From positions 1,795,952 to 1,859,951 of the forward strand of contig NW_017802713.1 of NCBI RefSeq assembly GCF_001625305.1: a DNA stretch of 64,000 nt. Reading direction: 5' to 3'. The DNA is from Branchiostoma belcheri (lineage: Eukaryota > Chordata > Leptocardii > Amphioxiformes > Branchiostomatidae). The position numbers were made by a program, and so were the translations under genes. Below, in pieces: positions 12,241 through 24,151 of this stretch (position 1 is the stretch's first letter; the number at the start of each line of letters is the position of its first letter). Below the pieces are notes generated by a model, which did no database searches, had not been told where the DNA came from, and saw only the letters and a list, made by a program, of their open reading frames with translations.

Positions 12241-12298
12241 AGGACACCCCTTTGTGGATGTGGACTCGCCCGACGTCCCACTATGCTTCACGTTCAAG

Positions 12299-15200
12299 AT
12301 GGCCGCCCGAACCGGCCACAGACGACAGGTGTCCATTCACTACGACTTTCGGGCCATCAACGAGCAGAAAGTCGAGGACATCACCCTCGAATTTTTCTAC
12401 AAGCCGCATACGATAACCCTCTTGACTGCCTGTGTGCTCGGATCGCTGTACATCGCCTTTCTAAGGTACGTTTTCAGGAGAAACTAGCGGCCGGTGCTCC
12501 CACGTTTATTTGCCGTCTCGTGTACAAAACGTGTTTGCATACAAACTGCGTTTGAGTCATAGCATAAAATAGGTGATGACGTGATTCTTAAAGTTGAAAT
12601 CTTTAAGAACCGCCGTACAATATATTTCGGTAAAAAGAAAGCTAAACCTGCAACAAAGCAAGAGCAAAATGGAACCGTTATGTCCCCTTCATGAATAAAA
12701 TTAGAATAAATTACGTATGAGCTTTCAAATATTTATAGTTTTACATCCCGGATGTTCAACGTATTTGTTTCTTACAGTTTGTTATGAATGAAATTATATA
12801 ATATGTTGAGACTTTCTTGTGTCCTGCACATAGCCTACTAAGAAGTTATGTTGTGGGTCAAATTATTACTCTGATTTTGGAATTTGAATGCCAGATCATT
12901 TCAGGGACAAAAAGGTCACGTTTTGTAACGAAGTAAGGTCACCTTGGAGTGGAAAGTGACATGTGACAAGCAGCTGAGACAAGCCTTTAAACAGACCAAA
13001 TATTTGCCAAAATCACTCCCCCTTTTTTGTTGAACAGAACAAGATATCTGTACTATACTAGTAGGCTTCAATTCACAATGTCTCTGGGAATGTCATACAA
13101 AGAAAAAAAATTATCTGTTGGTGATGTTTGCAAAGAAGTTTAAGGTTTGAGCTAGTAGGTGTGGTGTAAGGGCAGAGCGTTCGTCTCAGAACCAAGAGGT
13201 CCCGGGTTCGAACCTGCCATGTCACCGATCTTGTGCTCTTTGGAAAGGCTCTTTACACGACTTTCCTGGATGCATGCCTGGCAAATCCCATCTCGTATTA
13301 GCCACAAAAAGCCAGCAGAATCTTCAGGTAGTTGAAGGCGTCTGCCTCAAAATAAAAGAAGAAGAAGGAAGAAATGTTGTGACTTGAACTCTAAGCTTGT
13401 CAGTCAATGGGCCAACTTTCTCACAGCCACCGGAACTCCAAACAAACAGAATTACTACAGTTTGGCATCTCCTAGGAGATTCTGTCACCACTAGTCAGAA
13501 ATGCCTGGATTAACAATAAGCTGTGACCAGTAGGCTTGGACTTTAACTCCAAATGTGTGAAAGCCAATTAGATAGACTCTACCTATACACACAACTTGTT
13601 AGGCCTCCAATACATATGCAGATTTACATGACACTTCTGGAGTTGATCAGTCTTCAAGAAGGCATTGAGATGTCAAGAAGTTGGCGTCTTTGGAAAAGTC
13701 ACAAGGATGGTGGATTGTCAAAAATTAATGGTGGGTAAAGACATCTGCCATCCCTTCAAGTCTTATTCAAAAGCTTCGAAAGTTCATGGCCACATATTCA
13801 TAGGCCCCGCACATATTACTGCTCCCCGTGAAAGAAACTGCCTGATTCCTTTACAGTAAATGGGTAAGAACTATATAGACTCTCACACAAAGAAACGCGT
13901 TCAGCCATCACGATTCTTCATCTTCTTTCACGATTCAAATAAAAAGTCTGAAACTATAAAAAAGAGACAAAGGTGTGAGTGGTAGGCAGAGATTTCTTTC
14001 TGCAACATGTTACAGCCTTGATGTAGGGTAGAAATACAATTTGTGTACTTATATAGTGTCAGAGAGAAAAGCATAGCCAAATGCTTATAAGTAGGCTAGG
14101 CAGCAAACTAGCTTAGAAAATGGCTTCATTGTTTGTATTGTTTTGTGGAAAAGAGTTATAACTTTGAGAGCTTTTTATATTGTGAGTTGTAGATTACCAT
14201 ATAGCCATCCAGGGAAATTATGACCTACATTTCTTTAAGCAGGATTTTGGATGTTTTAATCCAGGTATTATTGATAGAATCTCACATTCACAATAAATCC
14301 ACATGCTCTTTGCTAAACTTCAAAGCAAACCTGTACATAGTTTTGCTGGCAATCTTTTCCTTTCCTCTGCAGATTGTATGCATATTTGTATCCTGGGAAT
14401 ACATGTATGTACAAAGTCTAATTCACTGTCTCTTTTCATCTTTTTCAGAAATGAAGAAGCCAACACAGATGACAACATCTGGGATGGATTGCTTTGCTTG
14501 ATTTTCTTCTTTATAATCATCAGTGTGCTGGCATTTCCCAATGGTGAGTACATGTAGTATTGGTACCATATGCTGTATGTATGTTACTTTTCAGAGATCT
14601 GTAGATCTCTACCTTAAGATTTGAATGATGGGACAAGGACTTGATCTTGAAAGAAAGAATTTCAGATGTTATATATATACATTGTACCTTTTACATGTGT
14701 TTTTTTCCTTTTAGGTCCTTTCACCAGACCACATCCTGCATTATGGAGAATAGTATTTGGTAAGTTCTATATGTAATATAGCATGTTGTACCTGTCAAAA
14801 ATAAAAGATAATTCTGCCATTGATGGTACTGCTATATATTTGCTACTCAAAATCAGTAAATGCCATCTCTGATTCCCATAAACATTGTTCAAGGAAACCA
14901 AATTGACAATCTCTTTTCTGTGTAGAAGATTGAGAAGCAGGCACGTATGGTTGGAACCACATTGTAGAATCTGCTCTCTGTAACTCCTTTTGTTTAATAA
15001 CTGACTACAATTATGTATATATCCAAGTTCTGTACGTTTGGGACCACTTTGTAGATACAGTTCCCTGTAATGTGTAGATATGTAAATATTATACATTCAG
15101 GAATGCATCTATAGCAGCGACACCTGTGCTGCAGTGCAATGTGAACCAGTCAGAATTGCCCCGAGAAAGGTGACAGACGGTCACCGAAACATCGGCTGAA

Positions 15201-18200
15201 TAAAAGACTTGGTTGTGTAATAATACAAAGAGTCTCTTTATTCAGTGACCAACCTGATGAAAATGTTCATGGAGGCATGAGGTGTGTATAGTTGAAAGAA
15301 ATGATAGACCTGTTTGTCACAGTTGTTGTTTTGTTGTGCTGTCAGGCCTGAGTGTGCTGTACCTGCTGCTGCTGGTCTTCTTGCTGTTCCAAAAGCTGTC
15401 GGACATGAAGAAGATGATGTACTGGTTAGACCCAGAACTCAGGAAAGTCGGACCAGACACAAAGGTGCAGCACTAAACAAGTTTGTTTATTTGTTTGAAG
15501 TGTGTTAAGTTAACTTTGGCATTGTCTTGAAAAGTCGTAAGGACAAAATAATTTTTTAAGCTTAAATTTTTTTAATATCTCCTTCTGACAATTATCATGA
15601 GATACATAGTCATAGAAAATTTCAGCTCTGAATTTTCTAATTTTCTGATAAAAGACATCATAATAATTTTTGTACTGTTATTCATTCATAAAAAAGAAGT
15701 CATACCTCATAATACAAAAAGTTGATCAGACAGTAATTGTATGTTCTCTATTGCTTTACATTCTTTGATACTGTATGTGCAATTAATCTTTGCTAATGTA
15801 GTTCATTTATCCATTTCTTTCATTCACACATTCTTTCATTCATCTATCTTCTAAATTCTGACTGGCTGACTGACTGACTCACTCACGCATGCACTCACTC
15901 ACTCACTCACGCACTCACGCACTCTCACTCACTCACTCACTCACTCACTCACGCACGCACGCATGCACTCACTCACCCACTCACTCACTCACTCACTCAC
16001 ACTCACTCACTCACTCACTCACTCACTCACTCACTCACTCACTCACTCACTCAATCACTCACTCACTCACTCACTCACTCACTCACTCACTCACTCACTC
16101 ACTCACTCACTCACTCACTCCTTCCCCCAGGAGTATGCTGTGAACTGTTCCCAGGTGACATGGGAGCGCCTGTGGGGCCACTGTGACATCTTCATGTTTG
16201 CCCATTTCTGGGGCTGGGCCATGAAGGCCCTGATCGTACGCAGTTTCGGACTCTGCTGGACAATAAGTGTCACCTGGGAGGTTACTGAGGTAAGTCAGTC
16301 TGCAGGTTTTTATGTTTTTCAAAGGAAACATGTTGCTTTTGCTCAGTTTCTTCCTCTTCTTCTTCTCCAAACCAATGAGATCAATGACCTGAACCAGACG
16401 TCTGTCACCATGGTAACTAGTGTTGGGTTACATCTTCATGTTGCAATTTTATAGCAGAAGGGATTTAAACTCCTGACTGACCATATATATGAATGTGTTT
16501 GAGTAAGAATTAACAGAGCAGATGATGTGCGAAGGTAAACATTATGAATTTGGAAATGTTGCCTTTCTAGTTTTTATTGTTCACGTAGTACATTATGTAT
16601 TTGAATATGATGTTGGGAATAGGTGCCAAAAATTCATGTGACTGTGTAGAAAAATTTTAGGAGCACAATTCAAAATAAAGTAGAAAGTCAGGAAAATCTA
16701 GTTACAAATTTTACTCATCTCTTCAGGGCTTGTTCATTCAACACCTTTAACTAGTAAGGTTGGAATTTTACAGCTGTCTTTATACATCTGCTTGTATCTC
16801 ATTTGTTACACCTGTTCATTCAGCACCTGTAATGAGTGGAAATGCTGCAGCTGTCTTCCATGCATCTGACAACACCATTTTTTATTCCTGCTTTGCTGAG
16901 ATGTTACAACTACATGACTATATATCATAATGTCTTTCATACACCCTGTAACTCTCATTTGTTACACTTGTTCATTCAGCACGGTGCACCTGTTATGTGT
17001 GGAATGATGCAGCTGTCTTTCATGAATCTGACTACACCATCTTTACACCTGTTTTTTAGATGCCGCAGCTACATGTACTATATGTCACATAAATGATGCA
17101 GTTGTCTTTCATATATATCATGTGGTTGCATCTGATTTGTGACACCTGTTCATTCACCACCTGTTCTGTTGGAATGCTGCAGCTGGCCTTCATGCACCTG
17201 CTGCCTAACTTTGCGGAGTGCTGGTGGGACCAGCTGCTGCTGGATGTGCTGCTGTGTAACGGCGGGGGCATCTGGCTGGGCATGTTCGTCTGCAGGCGCT
17301 TTGAGATGCGCTGCTATCGATGGGAGAGCATCAAGTAAGACACTGTGACTTAAAGATCTTCTGGGGTGCATCTTGACGCACTTGTAATGAAGCACTGTGG
17401 TAAAACTTAGGCCTAGGAAAAATAAATGTTGTGTTCCCTGTTTCCCGACCGGCCCTAGAAAAAACTGCCAACCCTAGCCTTTTTTTGGGTGGACCCCTGC
17501 AAGGGACATAAATTTTTGGACCTGATCAACCTTTGCTACTTCCATGATCTGACACCTGAGTGATGAAACGTTGTACAATAAGTTTTCCAACATTGACATT
17601 GAAAGTAGTGTCCTTATATGCAAGTTTTACTTTATTGTGCAAGTTTGATCACTAGTGATTGCCAAAGTCTAATAAAAAAGATAAAGAAAAAAAGATATAA
17701 TCCCTACCTACCGACCCTATTTTTTCAGGACTGAAACAGGAAACAAATTTCAACTTTTTTGACACAATGTGTATAACTCATGAGCTAAGTTGTTCTTTGA
17801 CCTTTTCCTATCATTGTGGTGTGAAACTGAGACAGATGACTTTGTTATCCAGGGACATCAGATCCACCAAGGGTAAAATCAGACGTGCTGTCATGCAGTT
17901 TACCCCTGCAAGGTAAGAATGATTAAAACATTATAGACTTTATAGTAAGTACTAAGGTTCCTTTCACCACAATGATCTTGATGTAGAAGGTTTCTTCATG
18001 CCTTATATTACAGGTCCCTACCTTGTAGCATACACTTTGTACATGTGGGTCTCTATTTGCTGTTCCTTAAAATGCTTTAAAATGGCGCTGTTTCCTCTTA
18101 AGTTCTTCTTCTTCTCCAAACCAATAAGGTCAATGACCTGAACCAGACTGTCTGTTACCATGGTAACTGGTGTTGGGTTACATCATGTTGCAATTTTATA

Positions 18201-19287
18201 GCAGGAGGGATTTAGACTCCTATCTGACCATACAATATGAATGTGTTTGAGTAAGAATTAACAGAGCAGAGCATATACAAAGGTAAACATTATGCATTTG
18301 CTTTGCAAACGTTACCTTTCTAGTCAATACTTAAGTTGTGTTGAAAATGTCCACAGTTGGAGCCATACTCGCTGGCTGGATCCTAAGTCATCAAAGATGC
18401 GTCTGATGGCAGTCTACCTCCTACTGGTCATATGGCAGGTGGGTGGTTTAATGTATTATTTTTGGCTACACCTCTGGGGCGGAGCCCTTATATACAAAGC
18501 CTCTATATACAGTACTAATACTTCAACTCAGACTGAGAAATATGGACACTATATCTTGAACTGAAAAACTCCTTTTATTGTTAGTGTCTTGGATTCTAAG
18601 ATCTTGCCTTTGGACGTGAAACGGACACTAACATCGCCGTTCAAACGTCCGAACAGCTTAACACCTTTCCAACATTAGCACAGCCCTAACTATTTATATT
18701 ATGTTTAACAAAGGAAAACGTTTTTGCTCTGTTTCTTCTTCTCCAAACCAATAAGGTCAATGACCTGAACCAGATGTCTGTCACTATGGTAACTAGTGTT
18801 GAGTTACATCATGTTATAGCAGGAGTGATTTAGACTCCTGTCTGACCATAATACAGTATATGAATGTGTTTGAGTAAGAATTAACTGAGAAGACCATATG
18901 CAGAGGTAATTTAAACATTTAATGCATTTGCTTTTTTTATTTGCAAATGTTACCTTCTAGTTTGTAAAGCATTGCATTTTGTCTCAAATATTACGTTCCA
19001 AGGTTGACCTTTGATAAGACATCTGTTTCCTCATGTTTGTCAGATTTCGGAGCTGAACACGTTTTTCCTGAAGCACATCCTGCACATTCCCAACCACCAC
19101 TACCTGACCTGGGGACGCATCCTTCTCATCGGCCTGGTGTCTGCGCCGACTATCCGTCAGTATTACGCCTACGCCACCGATACCGCCTGCAAGCGCGTCG
19201 GCACGCAGTGTTGGGTCGTCGGGTAAGTGTTTTGTTTATTTTTTCATCTATTACCTCCATGAAAAATGGAGGTATTGTTTTTAGTGC

Positions 19288-19329
<42 letters not shown>

Positions 19330-21893
19330 CCGCACATTTGTAGTCAGCATAACTTCATAACGCCTTTATGGATTGTGATGATATTTGGTATGCTGGTATT
19401 GGTCTTAGGAAGCCAAAGGTCAAGGTCAAATGATTGATGAGGTCCCTCTGGAATAGGCTACATGTACTGAGTTGACAGCCTGACCTACATGTATTTCAGG
19501 GCAACAAAAACCTGTGTTATTTTGTTCTGTACTGTAGTGTAGTGTACAGTGTAAAAACATTTACAAAAACTCATATATTTCATGGAGGTTTGAAGTCTCC
19601 GAATCCTTTTTTGTTTCTGTGTTCTTTAACCAGTGTAGCACTACTCAGTGGCTTAGCACATGTATGTGCTGGGTACATACATGTATATATACAAGACAAT
19701 ATATACAAGACAAAGACGAAATAAAACATCAATATCACAATCATAATCCATCTTTTAAAAAGATTAGTGGTGTGTGATGTTGTTATGTAAAAAATACACA
19801 CTTTGTACTTGCAAATATACAAAATATAGTTTACCACACATGCTCAATTATCTAGCTAAGTACCAGTTGCAACATATATTCTCATTTTGTGATATACATG
19901 TATTAGTCCTTTGTTGTACAATGTAACGTTGTATTGAGCTTACAGTAACAGTTACTTTTCACTAAAATTAAGTACATGACAGTATTGTAAATGCTTCCTA
20001 GCAATCTATTCTTCCTAGGGGGAAATTAACCCGCTACCAAAGTTTAAAAAAAAAAAAGCTGAGCACCTAAACATTAAATTTTGAATACATGTATTTCCAG
20101 GGCCATCACGTTTATAGAGGCTATTATCTGCCTGAAGTTTGGGAGGACTCTGTTTGCTCAAACACAGCTTCCCCTGGTCTTCTTGTGGCTGGTCTTTCAG
20201 GTACAGTAAATTCGTCTAATTCAGCATAAATTAAACTTTATGAAAGGAGGCTTTTGCAGTGTTTTAAGTTTGTGTTGGAAGCAATACTGTAACACAAAAA
20301 TGAGTCTTTCATTGACAGTAGAGAGGCACTACGAAACTAATGAAAATACAACTACCACAATCATTCCAAGATTTACAGTATTTCAACACTTTATTTTGTA
20401 CTAGACAAAAGATGCATATATGTATGATGTGAAAATAGTTAATACATTTTTCACCCACTCCTCACAATCCTCTGCTATTATCAGATTGTGGGGAGCGGAT
20501 GAAAGCTAAAAAGGCTTACACTCAGGCTATAATACATTGTCATCATCTTGTCTTTAAATTTTTACCACTTTTACACGAGGATAGTGAGTGAGTGACTTAA
20601 TGACAATGTGATGATTTTCCAGATGGCGATGACTTTCCTGTGCCTGTATGCGATGGTGTACATTGCTGGTCAAAGGGTAGGTACATGTAATTAACAGTGA
20701 CATAGAATGACTCTGTCTTATAAGACTATAGGGCTGGCAGTTAAGATTTTACAGTGGTCAATATTCACCAAACGTGGCTATATATGATAATAGAGAAGTA
20801 CACAGAGTGCAAGAGAAATTCCTTACCATATGTTACATTTGATAAGTGTAATCTAATCCATATACGTAAATACTGTAGTACATGTGATGGCAGTAGATTT
20901 GATATGTCATTACATCTATTGTGTGGCATATAGAACCATAATGTACTAGTATGTTACCAACATGTACATGTAGCAAGAAGACTTTATTGCTAGCAACACT
21001 AATAAACAATGCTAGACATTAAGCTCTGAATTTACAATGAATAGCCACGTACAGCATACGTCAAATGAATAACTACACTCATGTTCACAGAATTATACTA
21101 CAGTCAATGAAATTTTTAAATATCTGATTACATGTATTCTGATGATATTGAGTTGAATTGTTAGAGTTAATGTTAGCCTCTACCAGGCTTTGGGAGGCAG
21201 CTGGAAAGAGTAGAAATTGGCTAAATACAGAGAGATAAAACATGCTGGGTGTGTCAAATATGTACTCTCTAGCGGACCAACAGCCACCTCCCAAAGCCTG
21301 GTAGAGGCTATTAAAGGCATCCAGTGCAGTTTTTAGGGCTTGGAAACCAGATTTTTCCAAGTCAATATTCCAGTCACTAAGTTAAACCAACACTGTCCCG
21401 ATGTACATGTACATATATATATCGACATTCATGGAGGAAAAATGCCCCCAAAAATGGAAAACGGTTTGATTTTTAGGGTGCCACCCTGGAAATAAAGGAC
21501 TTTATCGTTAGGCTTGTTCCTGCAGTTTTAAATGCCTTAAGTATGAGATACTGATTCAAAATGTGGCATAGTATTATGTGTCAATATCATACAGATTGCC
21601 TTTTTCGGAATATTACCAGTTTTCCAGCCCTGAAATTGCATTGGATGCCTTGTCACGATCTGTTTTGCGATTGGCCAATAACAGACACTCTTCCATATTT
21701 CTAGGCCAAGGAAGAGACGGCAAAGCTGAATGGTTCTCACACAAACGGGTGTGTGACCAGAAGTGAGGATGAGCGAATGGCGGGGTATGACAGCGTGGAC
21801 TCCGATTTCGTGCCGGACAGTCCCGTCAAGCGAGTTAATCCTGTCCGCAGTACGCGACTTCGGACCAGAACCGGGAAGTTAAATGGGATTTAA
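12299..21893 (+). CDS. PTDSS1: Phosphatidylserine synthase 1, complete 12-exon gene
   Basis: This ER/mitochondria-associated-membrane enzyme makes phosphatidylserine by exchanging serine for the head group of an existing phospholipid (phosphatidylcholine for the PTDSS1 type). Coding exons: 12299-12465, 14449-14543, 14715-14759, 15346-15464, 16131-16289, 17183-17334, 17853-17912, 18357-18438, 19044-19222, 20101-20200, 20623-20676, 21705-21893. All introns are GT-AG and all phases agree, giving 1401 nt and 466 aa (human PTDSS1 has 473). Diagnostic blocks are [18 protein letters not shown] in exon 1, [15 protein letters not shown] across exons 2-3, [12 protein letters not shown] in exon 5, [13 protein letters not shown] and [12 protein letters not shown] in exon 6, [18 protein letters not shown] and [13 protein letters not shown] in exon 9. 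The VEDIT...FFY start favours PTDSS1 over PTDSS2. The chosen ATG follows a GTG-initiated extension of the same frame. The exon 4 donor (AAG|GTGCAG) is the weakest site. Confidence 0.95.
13155..13360 (+). repeat. tRNA-derived SINE in PTDSS1 intron 1
   Basis: The head is tRNA-like, with an A-box-like GTGTGGTGTAAGGGCAGAGC and a B box GGTTCGAACC (13205-13214), followed by a shared body CCATGTCACCGATCTTGTGC. Related copies lie at 23947, 41738 and 48768. It is not a functional tRNA. Confidence 0.75.
15150..15265 (+). repeat. Retroelement fragment with hammerhead-like stem, PTDSS1 intron 3
   Basis: The sequence AGGTGACAGACGGTCACC forms a 6-bp stem with a 5-nt loop and is followed by GAAACATC. It is followed by an inverted pair, GGCTGAATAAA and TTTATTCAGTGACC. 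The pattern (CTGANGA-like, stem, GAAAC) is common in Penelope-type terminal repeats, but here the left half of the core is mutated. Confidence 0.45.
15868..16122 (+). repeat. (CACT)n microsatellite abutting the exon 5 acceptor of PTDSS1
   Basis: About 250 bp of almost uninterrupted CACT/ACTC tetramers, ending 8 bp before the AG of the exon 5 acceptor (CTTCCCCCAG). The long His-Ser-Leu-Thr reading frames across it are artefacts. Confidence 0.95.
16320..16570 (+). repeat. Interspersed repeat B (copy 2), PTDSS1 intron 5
   Basis: Same unit as at 10664-10943, in sense orientation, beginning about 30 bp after the exon 5 donor. Confidence 0.75.
16790..17130 (+). repeat. Diverged tandem repeat in PTDSS1 intron 5
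   Basis: Several diverged copies of a unit near 120-145 bp contain TTGTTACACCTGTTCATTCA, GCAGCTGTCTTTCATG and a CATCTGACTACACCAT-like segment. The repeated ATGCAGCTGTC motif resembles the exon 6 acceptor context (AATGCTGCAG|CTGGCC), so the last unit merges into the splice site. Confidence 0.5.
18086..18323 (+). repeat. Interspersed repeat B (copy 3), PTDSS1 intron 7
   Basis: Same unit, sense orientation. It ends TTACCTTTCTAG, 33 bp before exon 8, so it lies in the branch-point zone of that intron. Confidence 0.75.
18703..18960 (+). repeat. Interspersed repeat B (copy 4), PTDSS1 intron 8
   Basis: Same unit, sense orientation, ending TTACCTTCTAG 83 bp before exon 9. Confidence 0.75.
19250..19450 (+). 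repeat. Repeat with short hairpin start and (GT)n, PTDSS1 intron 9
   Basis: It begins TTACCTCCATGAAAAATGGAGGTA, a short hairpin, followed by a (GT)n run at about 19290-19327 and a unique-looking body. A related CCTCCATGAAAAATG start occurs near 36452. Confidence 0.55.
21174..21310. mobile_element. Foldback MITE, TAGCCTCTACCAGGCTT family (copy 1), PTDSS1 intron 11
   Basis: The inverted arms are TAGCCTCTACCAGGCTTTGG and CCAAAGCCTGGTAGAGGCTA, with AGAGTAGAAATTGGC inside. A second copy is at 35114-35292. No clear target duplication was seen. Confidence 0.8.
21312..21652. mobile_element. Foldback MITE, AAAGGCATCCAGTGCAGTTT family (copy 1), PTDSS1 intron 11
   Basis: The left end TTAAAGGCATCCAGTGCAGT faces the right end AAATTGCATTGGATGCCTTG. 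It starts right after the previous MITE and ends 53 bp before exon 12. Related elements lie at 57365-57716 and 32821-33185. Confidence 0.7.
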
Positions 21894-22015
21894 ACGATTA
21901 ACCTCCTTCCTACCAAGCCGGCCTTTTGGCGTAAAAGTTGTATTAGGTTTTATGTTAGGCAGGAGGGAGATGGTTAACTGACGTATGAACGCGGTTTTAC
22001 CGGTACTTAGCAACT

Positions 22016-22350
22016 CAGGGCTCGAAATACTGGGTGCATGTGCACCTTAGTGCACCCAAATTTGGAGCTGTGCACTGAATTTGTTTCTGTTTGTTAGTGC
22101 AGCAGTGCACCCAAATATTTTCATAGTTTTACGTATGTAAAATGTATAGTAGTATAAAGCATATTCTTAACATCCAAGTGTCAGAAAAATAATAAAATCA
22201 TTGTTGTAGTACTTCTCGTTAAAAATGAAACATAATTAGTTATTGCTGACATTCTAGTTACATGGTGCACCCAAAAAAAATTTGTGCACCCAATTTTTTA
22301 GGATGGGTGCACCAGTGCACCTATTCCCAAAATTGAATTTCGAGCCCTGT
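22016..22350. mobile_element. hAT-like foldback in the PTDSS1 3' UTR
   Basis: The ends are CAGGGCTCGAAAT and ATTTCGAGCCCTG, a common hAT MITE terminus. Multiple GTGCACC blocks inside are also inverted. It lies between the stop codon (21893) and the AATAAA at 22461. No perfect 8-bp target duplication was found. Confidence 0.75.
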
Positions 22351-22460
22351 TAACTTATGTGCAAGCTCAACTACTAGAACTAACTCAATGTTTGAAAACA
22401 GTGTAAATTTGTTAAGTGATTTTGCTGAACCATTTGTTAAGCCGACTGAATGAATGTGCA

Positions 22461-22466
22461 AATAAA
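22461..22466 (+). terminator. PTDSS1: Polyadenylation signal AATAAA for PTDSS1
   Basis: AATAAA lies 568 bp after the stop codon in GTGCAAATAAATGTTTTATT and is followed by a T-rich stretch. It is the first canonical signal noted after the stop. Confidence 0.6.
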
Positions 22467-22650
22467 TGTTTTATTTTTCTGAATGTTGCACTCAGATGAC
22501 AATTTGTAAACCGTTTTAAAGTCAGTGCTTGGAGCTGTAAAATGTAGAACCTAAGATGAAATTTGAAAAAAAAAAGTTGTATGAGCTCTCTTTAAGCAGG
22601 TACATGTGTATTAAATTCTAACCAAGTCAATGTCTATGTTGATCAATTTT

Positions 22651-23276
22651 TACCTTCGCCAAGAAGGTTATGTTTTTGTTGGCGTTCGTGTGTCTGTGTG
22701 TGTGTGTCAACACGATAACTCAAGAAGGCTACGATGGATTGTCTTTATATTTGGTAGGTGGGTAGGTCTTGATGAGACCTGGAACTGATTAGATTTTGGA
22801 CCCCCTGGCGGCTTGTTATGGTACTGCAGCTGAACTTCCGGTTTTGATATCTCGTGATCTGGACATGGTAGGGTCACTAAATTTGGATGGTAGGTAGGTC
22901 TTTGGCTGGTGAAGAAATGGCATGGCTTTGGACCCCCTAGCGGCTTGTTCTGGAAGTGCAGAAGCATTAGTTGAAAAATATTTGAAGGAGGATAACTCAA
23001 GAACCGATTGATGGATCATCATGATTTTTGGTAAGAATGCTTGACGTATGAAAATGATAGTTATGCAAATCAACAGCTAATTAGCATAATTAATGAGGAA
23101 ATGCTATAAATCTGCTACCTTCCATGATATGATTATTCAAACGTGTGGCATGTGCAATTGTGAATAAGAAGAACATTGGCAGGTAGTGTTTATACAAATG
23201 AATGCCTAATTTGCATAATCAATGCGAATCGTCAACATTCGTCAAGGCCTAAGGGTAACATCATTTGGCGAAGGTA
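22651..23276. mobile_element. Non-autonomous TIR element, TACCTTCGCCAA family
   Basis: It begins TACCTTCGCCAAGAAGGTTA and ends TTGGCGAAGGTA. The interior has GTGTGTGTGTCAACACGATAA and two near-copies of TTTGGACCCCCT(A/G)GCGGCTTG. Frames on the minus strand across it are repeat-derived. Confidence 0.75.
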
Positions 23277-23763
23277 TGAGATCGTGGAACTCTAGTTTTT
23301 AATTTAAGTGATTTACACTTTTCTTAGAGTGTACTTAAAATAGTGAGGAAAGCACAGTGAGTAATTTAACTTAAATGCAATTTCAAGACACTTTCTTTTG
23401 GAGTAATGTGCCATAGGTAACATGTTCCAGAAGTGATATACATTCTATAATGTTTACCTTTTTGCTTTCTTGACTCTTCATACTATTTACTTCTACTAAC
23501 TTTAAGTTAGTTATAAAACCTTACCACACCATTTGGTGTATAGGCATTACCCATCTCATTTTGTATAACTCTTGATATTTAGAACACTTCTCAGTGACAA
23601 CTTTCACAACATGTTTTTACAATATTCTACTTCATAAGTTTTGTTCTCCAAGATTTTTCATTTCTTAGTCGAGATCAAACGTATTCTATTTCATCATGTA
23701 TTTCATGCATTTCTGATTCATGATAGGCTATTAAAGCTCACATATAAAGTCAAGTTAGCGGCA

Positions 23764-23946
23764 TTGAATGGCGGACTGGCTAGGCTAGCGGACACGCGAG
23801 ATTGAGAGGTTGTGGGTTCGATTCCTGGCTAGATGTTGTGTCCCAGGGAAAGGCACTTTCTCCATCCACGTGTGGGTACCTAACTTCAGTTGGGGAGGTA
23901 ACAGGCGGTAGAAGGAGAGGGATGGGCTCTGCCTTCCAATAGACAT
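23764..23946 (+). repeat. tRNA-derived SINE, second family
   Basis: A B-box-like GGGTTCGATTCC near 23815 sits in a tRNA-like head (GGCTAGCGGACACGCGAGAT) followed by GTGTCCCAGGGAAAGGCACT. The body differs from the other SINEs in the window. Confidence 0.6.
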
Positions 23947-24120
23947 GGGGTTGTGTGGCGTAATGGCAGAGCATTCGGCTCAGAACCAAGAGGTCCCTGC
24001 CAACCTTGTGCCTTTGGGAAACTTTGCTCAGATGAAAATGAGTATGCCAGAATGATCGTTATCATGATCGTGGGCATTAAAGGATAACGAACCAACCAAG
24101 ACAGAGGATTAAGAACCCAC
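23947..24120 (+). repeat. tRNA-derived SINE, degenerate copy
   Basis: It has GTTGTGTGGCGTAATGGCAG and CTCAGAACCAAGAGGTCC as in the 13155 copy, but the B box is deleted. The tail continues with GATGAAAATGAGTATGCC. It immediately follows another SINE. Confidence 0.65.
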
Positions 24121-24151
24121 TGCCCCCATCAGCCTGAAAAAGGCTATGTAC

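Noticed and set aside
12254..12298. Upstream extension of PTDSS1 from GTG at 12254
   Set aside because: The first in-frame ATG is 12299 and the protein then starts like a typical synthase; the extension would begin at a non-ATG codon next to the MITE.
15889..16143. Long His/Ser/Leu/Thr reading frames
   Set aside because: They are translations of the (CACT)n microsatellite; only the last part (from 16131) is PTDSS1 exon 5, and it is entered by splicing.
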